Origin: Arthrobacter sp. CAU 1506
GTDB lineage: Bacteria; Actinomycetota; Actinomycetes; Actinomycetales; Micrococcaceae
Reading direction: 5' to 3'
Length of the DNA: 60,842 bases
Assembly: GCF_005047635.1 (NCBI RefSeq)
Contig: NZ_SUKC01000021.1
Span: forward strand, 1 to 60,842
Shown: one piece after another, positions 1 to 9,245 of the stretch
Layout of the letters: each line of letters starts with the position of its first letter
Position numbering within the stretch: position 1 is the first letter of the stretch
Notes under the pieces: generated by a model
Told to the model about the DNA's origin: nothing
The model's input: only the letters and a program-made list of their open reading frames with translations
Database searches by the model: none
Position numbers and translations under genes: made by a program

Positions 1-360
1 CATGGTCGGCGTCGGACCGAAGATCAGCACAACGAGCGGCAGGACCACGATCGGCGGAATCGGCTTGAGAAACTCCACCACGGCCAACGTGGCATAGCGT
101 GCCGAGGGGAAGCTGCCGATGAGGACGCCGAGGAGGACCCCACCGGCGGCAGACGCCGCCAATCCCAGCAGCGCCACCCCGACTGTCTGCAGCGTACTAG
201 TCCAGAATTCCTGACCTGAGGCGTCGGACACCAACGTCTGCAGGGTGCTGCTGAGGGTGGGGAGGGCGGTGCCGGCCATTGGGCCGACCGCCACCGCCTC
301 CCACAGCACCCCGGCCGCGAGGAGACCCATGGTCCCCGCCAGCAATGGGTGTAGCTTCAT
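1..360 (-). CDS. ABC transporter permease, N-terminal part (runs off window)
   Basis: The minus strand reads openly from an ATG at 360 to the left edge, giving about 120 residues of a membrane protein. It has a first hydrophobic segment near the start (LLAGTMGLLAAGVLWEA) and, near the edge, the stretch EFLKPIPPIVVLPLVVLIFG. Such a PIPP segment is typical of the SsuC/TauC/NrtB permeases of nitrate, sulfonate and bicarbonate importers. It starts 30 bp downstream of the lipoprotein gene at 391-1380 on the same strand, so the two are probably one operon: binding protein, then permease. The rest of the permease and any ATPase lie outside the window. The substrate cannot be read from the sequence. 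Confidence 0.8.
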   Translation of the reverse strand, partial: MKLHPLLAGTMGLLAAGVLWEAVAVGPMAGTALPTLSSTLQTLVSDASGQEFWTSTLQTVGVALLGLAASAAGGVLLGVLIGSFPSARYATLAVVEFLKPIPPIVVLPLVVLIFGPTPTM

Positions 361-390
361 CCGTGACTCCTTGGTTGCGCGGTTTCTCTG

Positions 391-1380
391 TTACTTGGTG
401 AAGAGGACCTGGTCCAGGTTCACTTCTTCGGTCAGGAACCCGAGTTCGACCAGAGCCTTGTTGACGCGTTCGACGTCGGCGGCCCGCACCTCGGTGGGCC
501 AGTAGGTGTCGGTACCGCTCTGGATGTCCTCCAGCGGCTGCTTGGTCACTTCGGCCGCCTTGGCCTGCACCTCGTCCGTGTTCTCGTTCGCGTAGGCATT
601 GGCCTTATTGATCGCGGTCTGGAATTTGGCCAGCGCTTCGTGCTTGCCGTCAACCGTCGACTGCCCCGCGACCCATACGCCGACAGCGCCTTCGCGGAAG
701 AATTCGATCCCCGGCGACGCCAGGAGGACCCCGCCGGCTTCCTGGGCGCTGCCAATGAACGGGGCGACCAGTGCAGCCGCATCAACGCGGCCCTGTTTCA
801 ACGACTGCACGGCTGAAGCGAAGTCCAGCACCATCCAGTTGACCTTGGCGGGGTCCCCGCCGTCGTCCTTGATGAGTTTGCTGACGGTCACTTCCAGCTG
901 TGCTTTCCGGGCCGGGATGGCCACCGATTTGCCTTCCAGATCCTTCGGGCTGGCGATGCCGGCGTCCTTGGCCACCACCAGACCGGTGTCGTCCACGGTG
1001 GTGAGGTCATCACCGTTGATTGCCCCGTCTTCATAGCCGTCGGCTGCTGCGACGATGCTCAACGGCACACCTTGGCTCATGGCGTTGAGCAGCGGGATGG
1101 TCGGTGTGTAGGCCAGATCGATCTGGCCGCTTTGAGCCGCCGCGATGCCAGCCGGCGGGTTCGCAACCGTGGACACCTCGATCTCCAGCCCCTCGTCCTT
1201 GAAGAAGCCCTTGTCGATGCCGAGCATCAGCCCGGCATCCGAAGTGAGTCCGATCGTGGAGACCTTCAGGGTTGTTGTTGTGCCGGTGGTATCGGAACCG
1301 GGATCAGACGCTGCTGTGCTGCATGCGGACAGGCCAAGCGCCAAAACGCCTGCCAGGGCAATGGGGAGTTTGCTTCGCAT
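391..1380 (-). CDS. ABC transporter substrate-binding lipoprotein (SsuA/TauA/NMT1 type)
   Basis: This 329-residue protein begins with a lipoprotein signal peptide: a basic start, a hydrophobic stretch and the lipobox LSAC, so it should be anchored outside the membrane by Cys20. The mature part resembles periplasmic binding proteins of the nitrate/sulfonate/taurine class (ISTIGL-like first strand, DKGFFKDEGLEIE, and a later VAIPARKAQLE segment). The start has a good ribosome site (AAGGAG) just upstream. It precedes the permease gene at 1-360 and is divergent from the TetR gene at 1584, which may control it. It is a different sequence from the second binding protein at 29391-30416. The ligand is unknown. 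Confidence 0.85.
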   Translation of the reverse strand: MRSKLPIALAGVLALGLSACSTAASDPGSDTTGTTTTLKVSTIGLTSDAGLMLGIDKGFFKDEGLEIEVSTVANPPAGIAAAQSGQIDLAYTPTIPLLNAMSQGVPLSIVAAADGYEDGAINGDDLTTVDDTGLVVAKDAGIASPKDLEGKSVAIPARKAQLEVTVSKLIKDDGGDPAKVNWMVLDFASAVQSLKQGRVDAAALVAPFIGSAQEAGGVLLASPGIEFFREGAVGVWVAGQSTVDGKHEALAKFQTAINKANAYANENTDEVQAKAAEVTKQPLEDIQSGTDTYWPTEVRAADVERVNKALVELGFLTEEVNLDQVLFTK

Positions 1381-1583
1381 GGTTTCTCCTTGTGGGTGGC
1401 GGTACTTATGTGAGGTGGATTACGTGCGTCGGAGCTAGTATGTCGCATGACTTGGTCACTTGACCACCTTTTATCAAAAAAGCAGTCTTAGACTTGTGTG
1501 AGACCGCATGGCAACACCCGGCTAACTGGCTGAATTGTCTTGTCTCCGCGGCTACCAGAATTGAGCCATTTAGCCGGAGGTGA

Positions 1584-2222
1584 ATGCTGTTGGCCCGGGT
1601 ACCCACCGCCGAACGCAGGCTTCAGTTTGTCCGTTCTGCAGCGCGAGTGATCGCCCAGGACGGCCTCAGCGCGGCCACGACCCGCCGCATTGCCGCGGAA
1701 GCGGACGCCCCGCTCGCCTCGCTGCACTACTGTTTCCGCAGCAAAGACGAGTTGCTGGAAGAGGTCTACTACTACCTCAGCCGCGACTATGCCCAGGCGC
1801 TTCCACCTGTCCCGGCTTCCGACGCAGGCCTGAAGTCCGTAGTGTTTGCCCATGCCCGCCGGGTATGGGAACGCATGCTCGCCGAACCCCATGAGCAGGT
1901 CACGACTTTTGAGCTTCTGCTGCGCCGGTTTCGGGTCAATCCCGACGAAGAGCCGGCGGCGCTGGCACGCAACAGGTCCATGTACGAAGGCTGGATCAAG
2001 TCCACCTGCCTCCTGTTCGAAACCGCGGCCCGCAATGCGGGTGAACCTGTCCCCTCCAACCTAGAGCTTGCGGCGCGGCTGTTCATCTCCGGCATCGACG
2101 GCATCAGCATGCAGCACCTGGCCGACCCTGACATGGATCGGTCTGCGGCGTTAGTGGAAATGCTCGCCGCTAGTGTGGCCGGATCCTTTGTTTACGCCGG
2201 GGACCCAGGCGAACGTAGCTAG
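1584..2222 (+). CDS. TetR-family transcriptional regulator
   Basis: A 212-residue regulator with an N-terminal TetR helix-turn-helix at about residues 25-70 (ATTRRIAAEADAPLASLHYC, then FRSKDELLEEV). The remaining part is a variable ligand-binding domain that I cannot assign to an effector. ATG 1584 is preceded by GGAGG at a suitable distance. The gene is divergent from the ABC transporter genes on the minus strand, with about 200 bp between them, so it probably controls that transporter or itself. It converges with the FGE gene at 2265-3236, whose stop lies 42 bp away. Confidence 0.88.
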   Translation: MLLARVPTAERRLQFVRSAARVIAQDGLSAATTRRIAAEADAPLASLHYCFRSKDELLEEVYYYLSRDYAQALPPVPASDAGLKSVVFAHARRVWERMLAEPHEQVTTFELLLRRFRVNPDEEPAALARNRSMYEGWIKSTCLLFETAARNAGEPVPSNLELAARLFISGIDGISMQHLADPDMDRSAALVEMLAASVAGSFVYAGDPGERS

Positions 2223-2264
2223 GCCGGGGTTTTTTGCCCGCTGCGCTTGCCGAACCGCGCTGAT

Positions 2265-3236
2265 TCAGGCAGCGGTGCGGAAGCCGCAGTTGCTGCTGGC
2301 GGACTCAGGACTGTTGGAACTGCGCGCCGCGACTCGGTAACGGTTGCAGTATGAGTCGTGGCAGAGGAACGAGCCACCGCGCATGACCCGGTTACGGCCG
2401 ATTGTTGGCCCCTGCGGATTCTCTTCCGGAGCCTTTTGATAATATTTCGGCAGGAACCAGTCGCTGCACCACTCCCACACATTCCCGCTGACCTCGTACA
2501 GGCCAAATCCGTTTGGCCTGAAGCTACGAACCGGTGCGGTACCCAGATACCCGTCGTCGAGCGTGTTCGCCACCGGGAACTCGCCCTGCCAGATGTTGCA
2601 CAGGTGCTCTCCCGAAGGACCGTAAAGCTCGTCGCCCCACGGGTAACGCTTACCGTGGAGTCCCCCGCGGGCCGCATACTCCCATTCAGCCTCGGTGGGC
2701 AATCGCCGTCCTGCCCACCGACAGTACGCTTCGGCGTCGTTCCACGACACCTGTACAACGGGATGGTCCGCGATCGCCTGCCAACTCGAAAGGGGCCCGC
2801 AGGGGTGGGCCCAGTCGGCCCCGCGAACATTCAGCCACCAGGGTGTCCCCGATACCTGTCCTAGGATGTCCTGTGCCACTGCGCGGACCTGCAAGTGGAA
2901 CACGGCGGAGGATCCGTAGTACTCGGATTCGGTCCGATAGCCGGTAGCTTCAACAAATGCCGCGAACTGCACGTTAGTGACGGCCGTGGCATCCAGCCTG
3001 AAACCGTTGACAACTACGTCGTGGACCGGACTCTCACCATCCGACGCATAGCCCTCCCCCAGTTGATCACCCATGCTGAACCGTCCTCCGGGGATGCTCA
3101 CCTCCTCAGTAACCGTCGGCTGCTTACGTCCGAGTCCCTGCTGTACAGGCTCAGGGTCTGAAACGGAGGAAGGTCGAGACGCCGCGTCCGGTTGATGTTG
3201 CCCCGGTGCACGAGTGGGGATACCGCAACAATCCAT
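2265..3236 (-). CDS. Formylglycine-generating enzyme (sulfatase-maturing oxidase)
   Basis: A 323-residue SUMF1/FGE-family enzyme. FGE oxidises the active-site cysteine of a sulfatase to formylglycine, using O2 and copper. The family core starts near residue 45 (SIPGGRFSMGD) and includes PVVQVSWNDAEAYCRWAG, LPTEAEWEYAARGG and NVWEWCSDW. Most telling, GGSFLCHDSYCNRYR near the C terminus keeps both catalytic cysteines (about C292 and C297), which related non-FGE members such as EgtB lack. The start has AGGAGG upstream. The obvious partner is the Cys-type sulfatase at 18663-20990. An N-terminal extension of about 40 residues, with a CC pair near the start, is low in conservation signal. Confidence 0.92.
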   Translation of the reverse strand: MDCCGIPTRAPGQHQPDAASRPSSVSDPEPVQQGLGRKQPTVTEEVSIPGGRFSMGDQLGEGYASDGESPVHDVVVNGFRLDATAVTNVQFAAFVEATGYRTESEYYGSSAVFHLQVRAVAQDILGQVSGTPWWLNVRGADWAHPCGPLSSWQAIADHPVVQVSWNDAEAYCRWAGRRLPTEAEWEYAARGGLHGKRYPWGDELYGPSGEHLCNIWQGEFPVANTLDDGYLGTAPVRSFRPNGFGLYEVSGNVWEWCSDWFLPKYYQKAPEENPQGPTIGRNRVMRGGSFLCHDSYCNRYRVAARSSNSPESASSNCGFRTAA

Positions 3237-3433
3237 TGCAACCTCCTTGTCCGGTCAACCGGCCGGACGTATCACGCAGCCACTGGCGCGGGCTGAGGGT
3301 GCCCGCGCTTCGAAGGTGATTCATAGGGCACCTGCTCTGTCGACTCGATGGCGAAGCTTCCAGGGCCGGTTTTGCTGACGAGAATAGCTAAACTTGTAGG
3401 GTCTCAACCCAGTTGGCACTCCTAGACCGTCAG

Positions 3434-3466
3434 AACCGCAATTCTCAGATATTTGTCATTGCGGTT
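3434..3466. repeat. Inverted repeat, 9-bp arms
   Basis: AACCGCAAT (3434-3442) is repeated exactly in inverted form as ATTGCGGTT (3458-3466) with a 15-bp spacer. It lies about 200 bp upstream of the FGE start and could be an operator. Its role is not known. Confidence 0.5.
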
Positions 3467-3632
3467 TCTCAATGATCCTGTCATCTGACACCACTTTGCA
3501 TACATAGCATCAACCATTCCGGTGCTTCGATGCGATCCCATCGAGGTGCTGCACATTAGCTAAGACGGTTCCTAACAGAGGTTCCAGCACGTTCAAGATA
3601 AGAGCACGAAGCGCAATTTGAAAGACACTTAA

Positions 3633-3672
3633 CCCCTATGTGGGAGTTCCGGGACGAACTCCCACACAGGGG
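3633..3672 (-). terminator. Strong hairpin downstream of the demethylase gene
   Basis: Arms of 17 bp pair with one mismatch (CCCCTATGTGGGAGTTC at 3633-3649 with 3656-3672) around a 6-bp loop. It lies about 140 bp past the stop of the minus-strand demethylase gene. There is no clear T-run, so it may be a stable 3' hairpin rather than a standard intrinsic terminator. Confidence 0.5.
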
Positions 3673-3813
3673 CAGTTGCAAATCAGTACCGATCTGCAGA
3701 CAACTATTCTTGCCCTCGAAGATGTCTCGGCCTTCTATGATCAAAGGCACAAGCGGGAACCCAACATTCGGCCCCGAGCATCTCCTTTACTGGCCACTTT
3801 CCCTGATAGCTGT

Positions 3814-5184
3814 TCACGAAACAGGTTCGTGAAGGACCTCAAGGTTCGGATGAGGGATCGTCTCAACGTCGACTTCGTTGTTGTTGACGAGATCGAAGAA
3901 CGGGACGCGTGCCACAGTAGCTCGCACCTTCTTTTGAGGTGTTCCGGGACGGCCCCACACTACTGTCAACTCCTGGCCGATTTCGACATGCTTTTTGCTG
4001 ACAAAACCAATAGAGATCATTCGCCGGTAGAAGACGCTGTTGATTCGGCCGGTCGAAGTGCCAATCCGGTCACCCTTCTCGTCGAGCACCCAGTCTGCGT
4101 GGTAAACGAATCCCGAACGACCGTTCGTATTGAAGTACATGTCCACTAGTCGTTCGTCGATCGAGTCGTAGGGCTCAACGTCCCGCCCTCTGAATTGGGA
4201 CGCGAATATATCCGCAACGTCCTCTTCGTTCCAGACCAATGTAACGGCCGTGCGGTCGTCAGTCTCGGCGGCCTTGAGCAACGCCTCTCGACCTACGAAC
4301 TCATGATTGAAGTCGACCAGCTTTCTCCAGCCGACCTGTAGTGGCGTGACGAACCGGTCTTCGATTTCGTTACCGACACTGCCAACCAACTCGCGGTACT
4401 TATTGAACATTGCCGAATGGGGTCGCGTGTCGAAGAAGGCTGCGAGATCGGGGTCTTCGTACCACGGTAAGGGATAGTGCAGATTTATGTTTGGAAAGCC
4501 CGCCTCTGTGTGCTGCATCATGTAGGCCGCCTGTCCAAGCTTCTTCATTCCGAACCGCTGACCGGCTTCCCAGATGGCGCGGTAAACAGCTTCGGTGTCC
4601 TCCATGTCGCCATGGAGTTCGTAGGCGAGGCCTCCGGCCATTCCGAGTCGAATAATACGGACCGGGACGCCTGCAATCATGGCTACTCGGTGCCTGGCAA
4701 ACCTGATGTCGTGAAGGTCTTCCCCAGCCGCTTGTTCCAGTATCTCGAGTGACCGGGGTCCAGCTACCTGAATGAAAAATTCCTCAGATGTCCTGTCAGT
4801 GCCTTGCACATCGAATGTGCTGTTGAGCAGCCGGTACTCCAAGACCGGGGCGAGCCAGTATGAGCGGTAGGTGTCCTCGGAAATGCGTGCCAAGACTCCG
4901 TCGGTAAGTATCTGCCCCTTTTCATTGCACAACACTGCGTGGCGGATTTGACCGACTTCGAAGTTTGCGAGGGAATTCACGCATACCGAACGGAGGAACT
5001 CAAGAGCCTCGGGGCCACTGACGTCGTACACCGGTGAAATGCCATGGAGTGCGGTACAGATATGTGCCGTCGTTTTGGATGCGAGTATTTCGGAACGCGC
5101 ACCTTCATACTCGAAGGGGACCTGCCTAGGTCCCGCCTGGAAAAGTGTAAAGACTCCCTCAGCAATAGCAGTAGATGCTGACAT
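3814..5184 (-). CDS. GcvT-fold tetrahydrofolate-dependent demethylase (LigM/DesA-like)
   Basis: A 456-residue member of the aminomethyltransferase/GcvT fold. Known relatives of this length include LigM and DesA (vanillate and syringate O-demethylases) and the dicamba demethylase Dmt; these move a methyl group from an aromatic ether to tetrahydrofolate. Family landmarks are VYDVSGPEALEFLRSV near residue 55, FFIQVAGPRSLEIL near 140, GMAGGLAYELHG near 185 and DFNHEFVGREAL near 300. It is far too long and in the wrong setting for the glycine-cleavage T-protein. It lies downstream of hydroxyquinol dioxygenase on the same strand, and PurU and FolD, which would process the C1 unit, are in the window. 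The substrate is inferred, not shown. A paralogue lies at 36668-37948. Confidence 0.85.
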   Translation of the reverse strand: MSASTAIAEGVFTLFQAGPRQVPFEYEGARSEILASKTTAHICTALHGISPVYDVSGPEALEFLRSVCVNSLANFEVGQIRHAVLCNEKGQILTDGVLARISEDTYRSYWLAPVLEYRLLNSTFDVQGTDRTSEEFFIQVAGPRSLEILEQAAGEDLHDIRFARHRVAMIAGVPVRIIRLGMAGGLAYELHGDMEDTEAVYRAIWEAGQRFGMKKLGQAAYMMQHTEAGFPNINLHYPLPWYEDPDLAAFFDTRPHSAMFNKYRELVGSVGNEIEDRFVTPLQVGWRKLVDFNHEFVGREALLKAAETDDRTAVTLVWNEEDVADIFASQFRGRDVEPYDSIDERLVDMYFNTNGRSGFVYHADWVLDEKGDRIGTSTGRINSVFYRRMISIGFVSKKHVEIGQELTVVWGRPGTPQKKVRATVARVPFFDLVNNNEVDVETIPHPNLEVLHEPVS

Positions 5185-5596
5185 CTGTTAGTTCTCCTTT
5201 AGGTTCTGCGTGCTTCGTTGCACTGCGATTGGGCCGGCATCCGTTTACTCCGAGTTCGTTGTCATATGCACCTGCGTTGACGCAGCGTCCGCCGGCCTTT
5301 CGTCAGCCCTTCATCGTTGACGTCCTTGTCCAGGTCTTTCGGCCTGGAAGTGATGGTTTGTTCAGCCATCATTCTGCCCGCGCAGGGTTGATTCGCCCTT
5401 ACGCGTTCTATGGATCGCGTATGAGGTTGGGTATTCTCACGCTAAGGGCCGAGTGTAAGGGGCAGAACGAAGGCCCCAAGCCGTGCTGCAAACTAGGCGA
5501 AACATACCGTACCACCGTCGCGGACAGGTCAAAATGGCGACCATTCTTCCGCCGCCCCTGGAATCGTCCGCGCAGTTAGGGCGGCGATATGATGGA
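5185..5596. other. 411-bp gap; probable promoter of the demethylase
   Basis: No gene is supported here. The gap separates the dioxygenase (ends 5597) from the demethylase (starts 5184), both on the minus strand, so the latter probably has its own promoter. A short palindrome, CTGCGTTGACGCAG at 5272-5285 (6-bp arms), is a possible operator. Confidence 0.45.
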
Positions 5597-6517
5597 TTAT
5601 GCGTTCTCGGGCGCGAGGACGATGTCGAAGCGGGTGCGTACCCAGCCTTGTCCGTCGAGGTCGCGTCCGTCCGGGGCCGGCACTCCGGGGGGATGTTCCA
5701 CGAAGTCTTTGATCAGCGACTCCTTGACGCCGAAGACCGTGTCGGATTTGAGCAGGTCGTCGCCGCTGACGAAGATGTGCGTGACTAGGGTGCGTTTGCC
5801 CGATGCGGTGACCATGAAGTGCAAGTGCGAGGCGCGCATCGGGGACCGGCCGGTTGCTTCAAGCATCTGTCCCACCGGGCCGTCGTGCGGGATCGGGTAC
5901 GGGGTCGGGGTGAGGCCCCAGAAGTTGTAGTTGCCGTCCTGGTCAGCGAACAGGTGTGCGCGTCCGGCGACCCGGCCGTCGGTGTACTGGACGTCGTAGA
6001 AGCCCTCTTCGTCGGCTTCCCAGACTTCGATCCGTGCTCCGGGGACCGGGTTGCCGTCGGTGTCCCAGACGGTGCCTTCGACCCAGCAGGGCTGGCCGGG
6101 GGCGCCGCCGGCGATATCGCCGCCGATCGCGATTTCGGGGGCGTCGTCGACGAAGAACGGGCCGAACACGGTGGCCTCCGTGGCGTTCTTGTAGGCCTCA
6201 TTGTTGACGTTGATGGTCTGCATTGAGGCGCCGAGGACGTCGGAGAGCAGGATGAATTCCTGACGCTTGTCGTCGGTGATGTGTCCGGTGGCGGTGAGGA
6301 ACTCGATGGCCCTATTCCATTCGGCCTCGGTCAGGCGGACATCGCGGATGAAGGCGTGCAGGTGGGTTACAAGGCCTTGCATGAGCTCCTTAAGCCGCGG
6401 GTCGGTGCAGTTCTCGAACGAGCGCAGGACATTCCGGGTCAGGGTTTCCTCGACGGCGGACTGCTCGGCTAAGACGGCCGACCTCGATCCGCTGGTGTGG
6501 CTGGTGTCAGTCATCAT
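5597..6517 (-). CDS. Hydroxyquinol 1,2-dioxygenase (intradiol), copy 1
   Basis: A 306-residue intradiol dioxygenase. The enzyme cleaves hydroxyquinol (1,2,4-trihydroxybenzene) between the two adjacent hydroxyls to give maleylacetate, using non-heme Fe(III). The N-terminal helical linker domain of catechol/hydroxyquinol dioxygenases is present ([21 protein letters not shown]). The expected Fe ligands are seen as a Tyr in GFYDVQY, a Tyr in PYPIPHDG and the two His of SHLHF. ATG 6517 overlaps the stop of the upstream maleylacetate reductase as ATGA and follows AAGGAG, so the two are translationally coupled. That partner makes hydroxyquinol a better guess than catechol. It is very similar to copy 2 at 49711-50637. 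Confidence 0.93.
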   Translation of the reverse strand: MMTDTSHTSGSRSAVLAEQSAVEETLTRNVLRSFENCTDPRLKELMQGLVTHLHAFIRDVRLTEAEWNRAIEFLTATGHITDDKRQEFILLSDVLGASMQTINVNNEAYKNATEATVFGPFFVDDAPEIAIGGDIAGGAPGQPCWVEGTVWDTDGNPVPGARIEVWEADEEGFYDVQYTDGRVAGRAHLFADQDGNYNFWGLTPTPYPIPHDGPVGQMLEATGRSPMRASHLHFMVTASGKRTLVTHIFVSGDDLLKSDTVFGVKESLIKDFVEHPPGVPAPDGRDLDGQGWVRTRFDIVLAPENA

Positions 6518-7647
6518 GGTGCTCCTTGTTCGCGGTTCGGATTCTGGGCCCATTGGAAGGGGCTAGTTGGCACTGCTCCAGTGAGGGCGTCGGACAGCAA
6601 CATTGTGATGTTCTCTTCTGTGACAGCGACAGGGTTGGACGAGGGCGCAGCAGCTACGATTCGGCTTGTCGCTTCGGCTATATCTCGGGTGGTGAATTTG
6701 TCACCGCGCAATTGTCCTGGTGCCCCGAGCATGGTGTGCAGACCACTGAGGGCGGCAACGGCGGCCGCTGCCGGATCTTCTCCTGGATCGTGGGGGCCCA
6801 GGGAACCTGCCAGTCGGGCTGCCAGCTCGGGGACCGCAGGTGCATTCAGGGCAAGCACATATGGCAACACAGCAGCGTGGGTGGGTGCGTGTGGAAGATC
6901 GAACGTGCCACCGAGCACATGGCAGATTTTGTGGTGAAGGCCTGATCCGGCGGACGCGAAAGCTACAGCCGAGAGGTAGCAGCCGTAAAGGGCTTGCTCG
7001 CGGGACGAGAGGTCGTCGGGGTGCGCAACGAGACCCCGCAGGGCGCCCGCAAGCGACCGCGCGCCCTCCAGCGCCAGCGCTTGGTTGATCGGATCGGCCC
7101 GGGGCGCCCACAGTGAATCCACCGCATGTGCCAGACCGTTCAGGCCGGAGGAAACTGCCAGCTCTATGGGCAGGGAGAGCGTCAGCTCCGCGTCATAGAC
7201 GACGGCGGCTGGCAGCACCTTCAAATCGATTCCGGTGCGCTTTGTGCCGTTCTCCGTCAAGCCCCACATATTCGTCGCTTCCGACCCGGAGAAAGTGGTG
7301 GGTACGGAAACAATCGGTACGCTGCTGGTTAACGCTATGGCCTTCGCCAGGCCGGTCGCTGACCCCCCGCCTACCGCCACCAGAAGGTCGACTTCGGCCT
7401 CGGCCGCGGCTGCACGGGCTCGCTCGGCGTTCTCGACCGGGACATGCTGACGGACCTCGTTCCAACGCAGAGCCACGGGAATCGCGGCCGATAGTGTGGA
7501 GACCAGTTCATGGTCGCGGTTGGAGGCGATGAGCATGGCACGCTGCGCGCCAAGCCGCTGGCCCTCGGCGGCAACGTTTTGGGCGAAACGGCCGGATTCG
7601 AAGACCACGCGCTGGCCCAAAGTGATGTGCTCGAAGTTCAAAGGCAA
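6514..7647 (-). CDS. Maleylacetate reductase, copy 1
   Basis: A 377-residue iron-containing alcohol dehydrogenase-family protein of the maleylacetate reductase type, which reduces maleylacetate to 3-oxoadipate with NAD(P)H. Visible landmarks are [16 protein letters not shown] (nucleotide site, about residue 90), [14 protein letters not shown], and the metal-site region [10 protein letters not shown] with [13 protein letters not shown]. The start used is TTG 7647, preceded by GAAGGA; the next in-frame ATG would cut into the fold. It starts 46 bp after the flavin reductase gene and its stop overlaps the dioxygenase start. The C-terminal tail ([14 protein letters not shown]) is longer than in copy 2 at 48596-49684. 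Confidence 0.93.
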   Translation of the reverse strand: MPLNFEHITLGQRVVFESGRFAQNVAAEGQRLGAQRAMLIASNRDHELVSTLSAAIPVALRWNEVRQHVPVENAERARAAAAEAEVDLLVAVGGGSATGLAKAIALTSSVPIVSVPTTFSGSEATNMWGLTENGTKRTGIDLKVLPAAVVYDAELTLSLPIELAVSSGLNGLAHAVDSLWAPRADPINQALALEGARSLAGALRGLVAHPDDLSSREQALYGCYLSAVAFASAGSGLHHKICHVLGGTFDLPHAPTHAAVLPYVLALNAPAVPELAARLAGSLGPHDPGEDPAAAAVAALSGLHTMLGAPGQLRGDKFTTRDIAEATSRIVAAAPSSNPVAVTEENITMLLSDALTGAVPTSPFQWAQNPNREQGAP

Positions 7648-7693
7648 AGCGGTTCCTTCCGATGGCCGAATTCGTGCATGGAAAATCGCAGGT

Positions 7694-8233
7694 TCAGAGT
7701 ACGGAGTGGCGTCCTAGATGATGCCATGTCCGGTCGTGGTAGATAAGCGGAGACACAGCCGCCTCTGGAGCCTCGGTGACGCTGCTTTCGAGGGCTTCTA
7801 CAGCAACAATTGTTGACCCGCCCGCGTCCACGGTATTGGTGATTCGCCCTCTTATCCGGTTGACGACGGAGTGAAAGATGGGCTCGCCGGTACTGAGCCT
7901 GCGCCAGAGAGTGAGGTCAGCAAACCTGTCCAAACCGCTCGTCGAGCAGAGTTGGGCGATAGGGAGGTCATGAGCTGTTAGTAGGTGTATTACCACCGTT
8001 TCGGCCTTGAGTATGGCAGCGCTGGCCGACGAGGTTGAGGAAAGTGAGAAGGCCAGTATGGGAGGGGCCGCACTGATGGAAATAACTGAAGTAGCGGTCA
8101 GAGCGACGGGACCGTCCCCTGGGTCGGCAGTGATCACTGCCACGCCTGCAGGATGGTTTCTGAAGGCCCTCTTGAAATGATCTGCTGACAAAACGTCATT
8201 GGTGCTGTTGCGCTCTTGGACTGCAGTGTCCAT
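7694..8233 (-). CDS. Flavin reductase (HpaC-like), two-component monooxygenase partner
   Basis: A 179-residue protein of the flavin reductase-like family, which reduces FMN or FAD with NAD(P)H and hands it to a separate oxygenase. Typical segments are FRNHPAGVAVITAD near residue 25, ALTATSVISISAAPPILAFSLS and a later LAQLC-like segment followed by RFADL. ATG 8233 follows GGAAGGGAG, and upstream residues in the same frame look non-conserved. It leads an apparent minus-strand operon with maleylacetate reductase and hydroxyquinol dioxygenase, so a flavin-dependent hydroxylase making hydroxyquinol is the likely client; the monooxygenases at 12919-14160 and 41215-42465 are candidates. It is divergent from the SDR gene at 8493. 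Confidence 0.88.
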   Translation of the reverse strand: MDTAVQERNSTNDVLSADHFKRAFRNHPAGVAVITADPGDGPVALTATSVISISAAPPILAFSLSSTSSASAAILKAETVVIHLLTAHDLPIAQLCSTSGLDRFADLTLWRRLSTGEPIFHSVVNRIRGRITNTVDAGGSTIVAVEALESSVTEAPEAAVSPLIYHDRTWHHLGRHSVL

Positions 8234-8492
8234 TGCGGAGCTCCCTTCCGAATTCGGTGACCCACCAAGCAGGAAGGCCAATTGGTCCTACGAACCTATG
8301 GCTACGGGAGAGTTACGGAACAGCAGGAGATTACCCGAACGGCTACCTGATCAACATCGCCGGTTCGGATGCCCGGAAGACGCGTATAGGTAGTTCCACG
8401 CGAATCAGCGCTACCTTGCAGCGGCGAGAAACTTTCACTTCTAGGCTGGCACTCATCCGGCTATATCTTCTTTGATTTTTTAGGAGGTCATC

Positions 8493-9245
8493 TTGTCTAA
8501 TTCACCATTGACTGGGCGTACCGCACTTGTGTCGGGTGCAGGAAGGGGCATTGGTGCAGCTCATGCAGCAGCGCTCGTACAAAACGGTGCCAAGGTCGTG
8601 CTCGGTGATGTTGATGCGAAGGCGGGTGAAGCTACCGCACTGGAACTTGGGGCCGCCGCTCGCTTCACCCGACTCGATGTCACGAACCCAGATGATTGGT
8701 CTGCTGCGGTCACCATGGCCGAAGACCCGAAGTGGGGCAGCGGACACGTCGATATCTTGGTAAATAACGCAGGAGTTAGCATTCCGCGCTTACTGGAGGA
8801 TATGACTGCGGAGGAATGGCAAAAGACCCTGGACGTGAACCTCACAGGCCACTTCAATGGGATCTCGGCCGTGATTTCCTCCATGAAGCAGGCCGGCGGC
8901 GGAGCCATCGTCAACACGTCTTCGATGACGGCAACGGTACCGGTCACCAAACTGGCACACTACGTTGCGACCAAGATGGCGATCGACGGTCTGACGAAGG
9001 TAGCTGCGCTTGAGTTGGGGCGGTACGGCATCAGGGTCAACTCTCTGCATCCCGGCTATATCGACACAGCGATGATGGGCGGCGCCCGGGAGGACGCCGT
9101 GGCTGGGAACCTTCCCATACCGCGGTTCGGGCGGCCGGAAGAGGTAGCCGACATGATGATTTACATCGTTTCCCGTGCAGTTTATTCAACTGGCAGCCAG
9201 TTCGCGGTTGACGGGGGAGTAGTCTCGGGTATTGAGCACGGCTAA
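8493..9245 (+). CDS. Short-chain dehydrogenase/reductase, copy 1
   Basis: A 250-residue classical SDR. It shows the Rossmann glycine motif GAGRGIG near residue 15, NNAG near 90, the catalytic Ser in NTSSMT near 140 and Tyr/Lys in YVATK near 153, and ends in the common DGG segment. The start is TTG 8493 with a strong AGGAGG site 5 bases before it; there is no competing ATG. It is divergent from the flavin reductase operon and is followed by a strong hairpin at 9648. SDRs of this type oxidise or reduce alcohols and ketones; the substrate is not predictable. The second SDR at 26859-27698 is only distantly similar. Confidence 0.9.
   Translation: MSNSPLTGRTALVSGAGRGIGAAHAAALVQNGAKVVLGDVDAKAGEATALELGAAARFTRLDVTNPDDWSAAVTMAEDPKWGSGHVDILVNNAGVSIPRLLEDMTAEEWQKTLDVNLTGHFNGISAVISSMKQAGGGAIVNTSSMTATVPVTKLAHYVATKMAIDGLTKVAALELGRYGIRVNSLHPGYIDTAMMGGAREDAVAGNLPIPRFGRPEEVADMMIYIVSRAVYSTGSQFAVDGGVVSGIEHG

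Larger units (their letters stand above)
3237..3813. other. 577-bp gap without a gene; two hairpins
   Basis: No convincing gene is seen on either strand. The gap contains two inverted repeats listed separately (3434-3466 and 3633-3672). It should hold the promoter of the FGE gene, which starts at 3236 on the minus strand, and the 3' end of the transcript from 3814-5184. Confidence 0.6.

Noticed and set aside
3814-5184. Glycine-cleavage T-protein
   Set aside because: The fold is shared, but the length is about 90 residues greater, no gcvH or gcvP is near, and the neighbours are hydroxyquinol and C1 genes.
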